Assembly: GCA_040757115.1 (NCBI GenBank)
Contig: JBFLYA010000193.1
Coordinates: forward strand, 1-7,052
Source of the DNA: a bacterium
GTDB lineage: Bacteria > UBA9089 > CG2-30-40-21 > SBAY01
DNA length: 7,052 nt
Direction of reading: 5' to 3'
Numbering within the stretch: position 1 is the stretch's first letter; every line of letters begins with the position of its first letter. The notes below the pieces were generated by a model. The model made no database searches and was not told the origin of the DNA. It saw only the letters and a list, made by a program, of their open reading frames with translations. A program made the translations under genes and the position numbers. Positions 6,301 to 7,052 of the stretch are shown here, one piece after another.

Positions 6301-6501
6301 GTGACCAAAGGAATACACCGCAGACAAAAACCTATCTGGAAAAGTGTTCGTAAACCAATAGCACCACCAACTAAACCTCATAGCACGAAAAAAGGCAAAA
6401 AAGGCTATGATAGAAAGAAATGGAAATATGAGGATACATCCGATATTTCTGAGGATATCCCCCCTCTTTTAGCCACGAAGATACTAAGACACAAAGTATA
6501 A
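6301..6501 (+). CDS. Small very basic protein of unknown function
   Basis: I do not recognise a family for this 66-aa protein. The first 42 residues contain 16 Lys or Arg, including RRQK (7-10), KKGKKGYDRKKWK (30-42) and a proline-rich stretch PIAPPTKP (19-26). A short acidic part with EDTSDISED (44-52) follows. Such composition fits nucleic-acid or ribosome binding, but that is inference. The start is GTG, supported by AAGGAGGGG 7 bases upstream. The last nine residues (ATKILRHKV) are encoded by an octamer repeat of the CCACGAAG type (6473-6496), so the natural C-terminus may have been replaced by a repeat insertion. There is no hydrophobic segment or signal peptide. It lies 245 bases after rseP, separated by a palindromic element, and might be a distal operon member. 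A chance reading frame remains possible. Confidence 0.55.
   Translation: MTKGIHRRQKPIWKSVRKPIAPPTKPHSTKKGKKGYDRKKWKYEDTSDISEDIPPLLATKILRHKV
6473..6496. repeat. Octamer repeat (CCACGAAG type) overlapping a gene end
   Basis: Three octamers can be read, CCACGAAG, ATACTAAG and ACACAAAG, similar to the left arm of the CGAAG repeat at 1687. No inverted partner is adjacent. It forms the last codons of the small basic frame. Confidence 0.5.
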
Positions 6502-6507
6502 GTTTTA

Positions 6508-6665
6508 GTAAGCGTTCAGCCATCAGGTATCAGCAATCAGTTAACATCCAGGAAATCAGGATAGTAACAAATCCTACAATTTTGCGTAAAGGGTGTCTAT
6601 GTGTCTGGTAGTCTATGTAACCCAGACACTTAGACACTCAGATACCAGACTACCTGAACGGTTAC
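6508..6665. repeat. Second capped inverted-repeat element, octamer core
   Basis: GTAAGCGTTCAG (6508-6519) and CTGAACGGTTAC (6654-6665) are inverted caps differing at one position. Inside, TCAGGTATCAG (from 6523) faces a CTCAGATACCAGA segment (from 6638). GTGTCTATGTGTCTGG (6593-6608) pairs with CCAGACACTTAGACAC (6622-6637) with one mismatch. The right side is four octamers: CCAGACAC, TTAGACAC, TCAGATAC, CAGACTAC (6622-6653). The core is unrelated to that of the element at 6085, while the caps are shared. There is no coding sequence. Confidence 0.75.
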
Positions 6666-6743
6666 AAGTTTTAAACCCTACTCATTCCTCGCTACTGTTA
6701 TACGGGTTAAAGATGGTATTAAGAATAAACCTTCTAAAAAATC

Positions 6744-6810
6744 GGGGTTCGAGGTTCGGATTTAGGGATTAGGGGATTCTTTTATTCCCGAACCCCCAAT
6801 CCCGAATCCC
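6744..6810. repeat. Heptamer palindrome (GGGATTC/GGGGTTC type)
   Basis: The left arm reads GGGGTTC, GAGGTTC, GGATTTA, GGGATTA (6744-6771). The right arm reads TATTCCC, GAACCCC, CAATCCC, GAATCCC (6783-6810). The arms are imperfect reverse complements with exact 7-base phasing. TTTTTTCG follows the right arm, so on the plus strand it could act as a terminator by GC content. Because the same architecture occurs at AT-rich sites, I read it primarily as a repeat. Confidence 0.65.
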
Positions 6811-6870
6811 TTTTTTCGTATCTTAGTAACCTGATGGTTAAATATAGCACTTATTATTCAAATATGTCCT

Positions 6871-6898
6871 TTGGCTTGCCTTCCCCATTTTTTATGAT
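6871..6898 (+). promoter_or_regulatory. Weak promoter-like sequence
   Basis: TTGGCT (6871-6876) and TATGAT (6893-6898) are spaced by 16 bases, the same spacer as at dxr, with 4 of 6 and 5 of 6 consensus matches. A short hairpin, CCCATTTT (6884-6891) with AAAATGGG (6899-6906), overlaps the -10 box. No gene follows within the window, so this can only be a candidate promoter for something beyond the right edge or chance in AT-rich DNA. Confidence 0.25.
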
Positions 6899-6928
6899 AA
6901 AATGGGAAAAAATAGAATATGAAAATTC

Positions 6929-7052
6929 GTAACCGTTCAGGCTATATATCAAAAGTGTAAGAAAGGGGATAAGGAGATAAGAGTGATATGGAGATAAGAT
7001 AATAGAAATAGATTGAAATTTATAGAAATAGGTAGAAATTGATTGTGGAAAA
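6929..7052. repeat. Left half of a capped inverted-repeat element, cut by the window end
   Basis: GTAACCGTTCAG (6929-6940) is the cap. AGGAGATAAG and GGAGATAAG words follow (about 6971-6999), then four decamers TAGAAATAGA, TTGAAATTTA, TAGAAATAGG, TAGAAATTGA (7003-7042) and finally TTGTGGAAAA. The order mirrors bases 1-134, which hold the complementary half. The last bases, AGAAATTGATTGTGG (7034-7048), repeat the first 15 bases of the window. Confidence 0.7.

Noticed and set aside
6085-6665. Integron attC sites for the capped palindromes
   Set aside because: The caps contain AACCGTT, but the R' and R'' boxes (GTTRRRY and RYYYAAC) do not occur in the required arrangement, and there is no integrase or cassette structure.
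6884-6906. Hairpin CCCATTTT/AAAATGGG as an intrinsic terminator
   Set aside because: The stem is AT-rich and is not followed by a T-run on either strand.
1-7052. CRISPR array
   Set aside because: No regularly spaced identical direct repeats of 24-40 bp with unique spacers; the repeats seen are palindromic or short-period arrays.
1-7052. Circular plasmid suggested by the shared end sequence
   Set aside because: The terminal match is only 15 bases and then diverges, the genes are chromosomal housekeeping genes, and there is no replication gene. A break at a dispersed repeat explains it better.
1-7052. tRNA, rRNA or riboswitch
   Set aside because: I saw no cloverleaf with a GGTTCRANTCC-type arm, no rRNA-like conserved blocks and no recognisable riboswitch core on either strand.

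Overview
The window looks like a piece of chromosome from an AT-rich, probably uncultured, Gram-negative-type bacterium. It carries two housekeeping genes of envelope and isoprenoid biology (dxr and rseP), a LarA-family nickel-pincer racemase gene and a membrane sensor-kinase gene without its ATPase domain. Roughly a third of the window is intergenic DNA packed with palindromic, short-period repeats. Such repeats (CGAAG-, GCAGAGACGCAGAG- and ACAGATGGACACAGAT-type) are familiar from draft genomes of groundwater and sediment candidate phyla such as Omnitrophota. That lineage guess is inference from general appearance and is weak.

Layout. 1-442: no gene; half of a capped inverted repeat, a heptamer array and a GC-rich palindrome. 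443-1330 (-): six-TM histidine kinase fragment ending after the H-box domain. 1331-2117: no gene; a 141-bp tandem duplication that supplies the kinase gene's RBS, then several palindromic repeats. 2118-3398 (-): LarA-like protein. 3399-3508: compact divergent promoter region with near-consensus sigma70 boxes so close to both start codons that both transcripts look leaderless. 3509-4645 (+): dxr. 4646-4753: hairpin of heptamer repeats and the rseP RBS. 4754-6055 (+): rseP. 6056-6300: nested inverted-repeat element. 6301-6501 (+): small very basic protein with a strong Shine-Dalgarno. 6502-7052: a second capped element, another heptamer palindrome, a promoter-like sequence and half of a third capped element that runs off the window.

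How the genes fit together. dxr makes 2-C-methyl-D-erythritol 4-phosphate for isoprenoids, and rseP encodes an intramembrane site-2 protease. They are neighbours in many bacteria, often after uppS and cdsA. Here uppS/cdsA are absent upstream and ispG is not seen downstream. The LarA-like gene and the kinase fragment point the other way and have no obvious link to dxr-rseP.

The most unusual content is the repeat landscape. A 12-bp terminal motif (GTAACCGTTCAG and variants) caps several palindromic elements with unrelated cores. Many arms are degenerate tandem arrays with period 7, 8 or 10. The two window ends look like two halves of the same element type, which suggests that the underlying contig was broken at that repeat.
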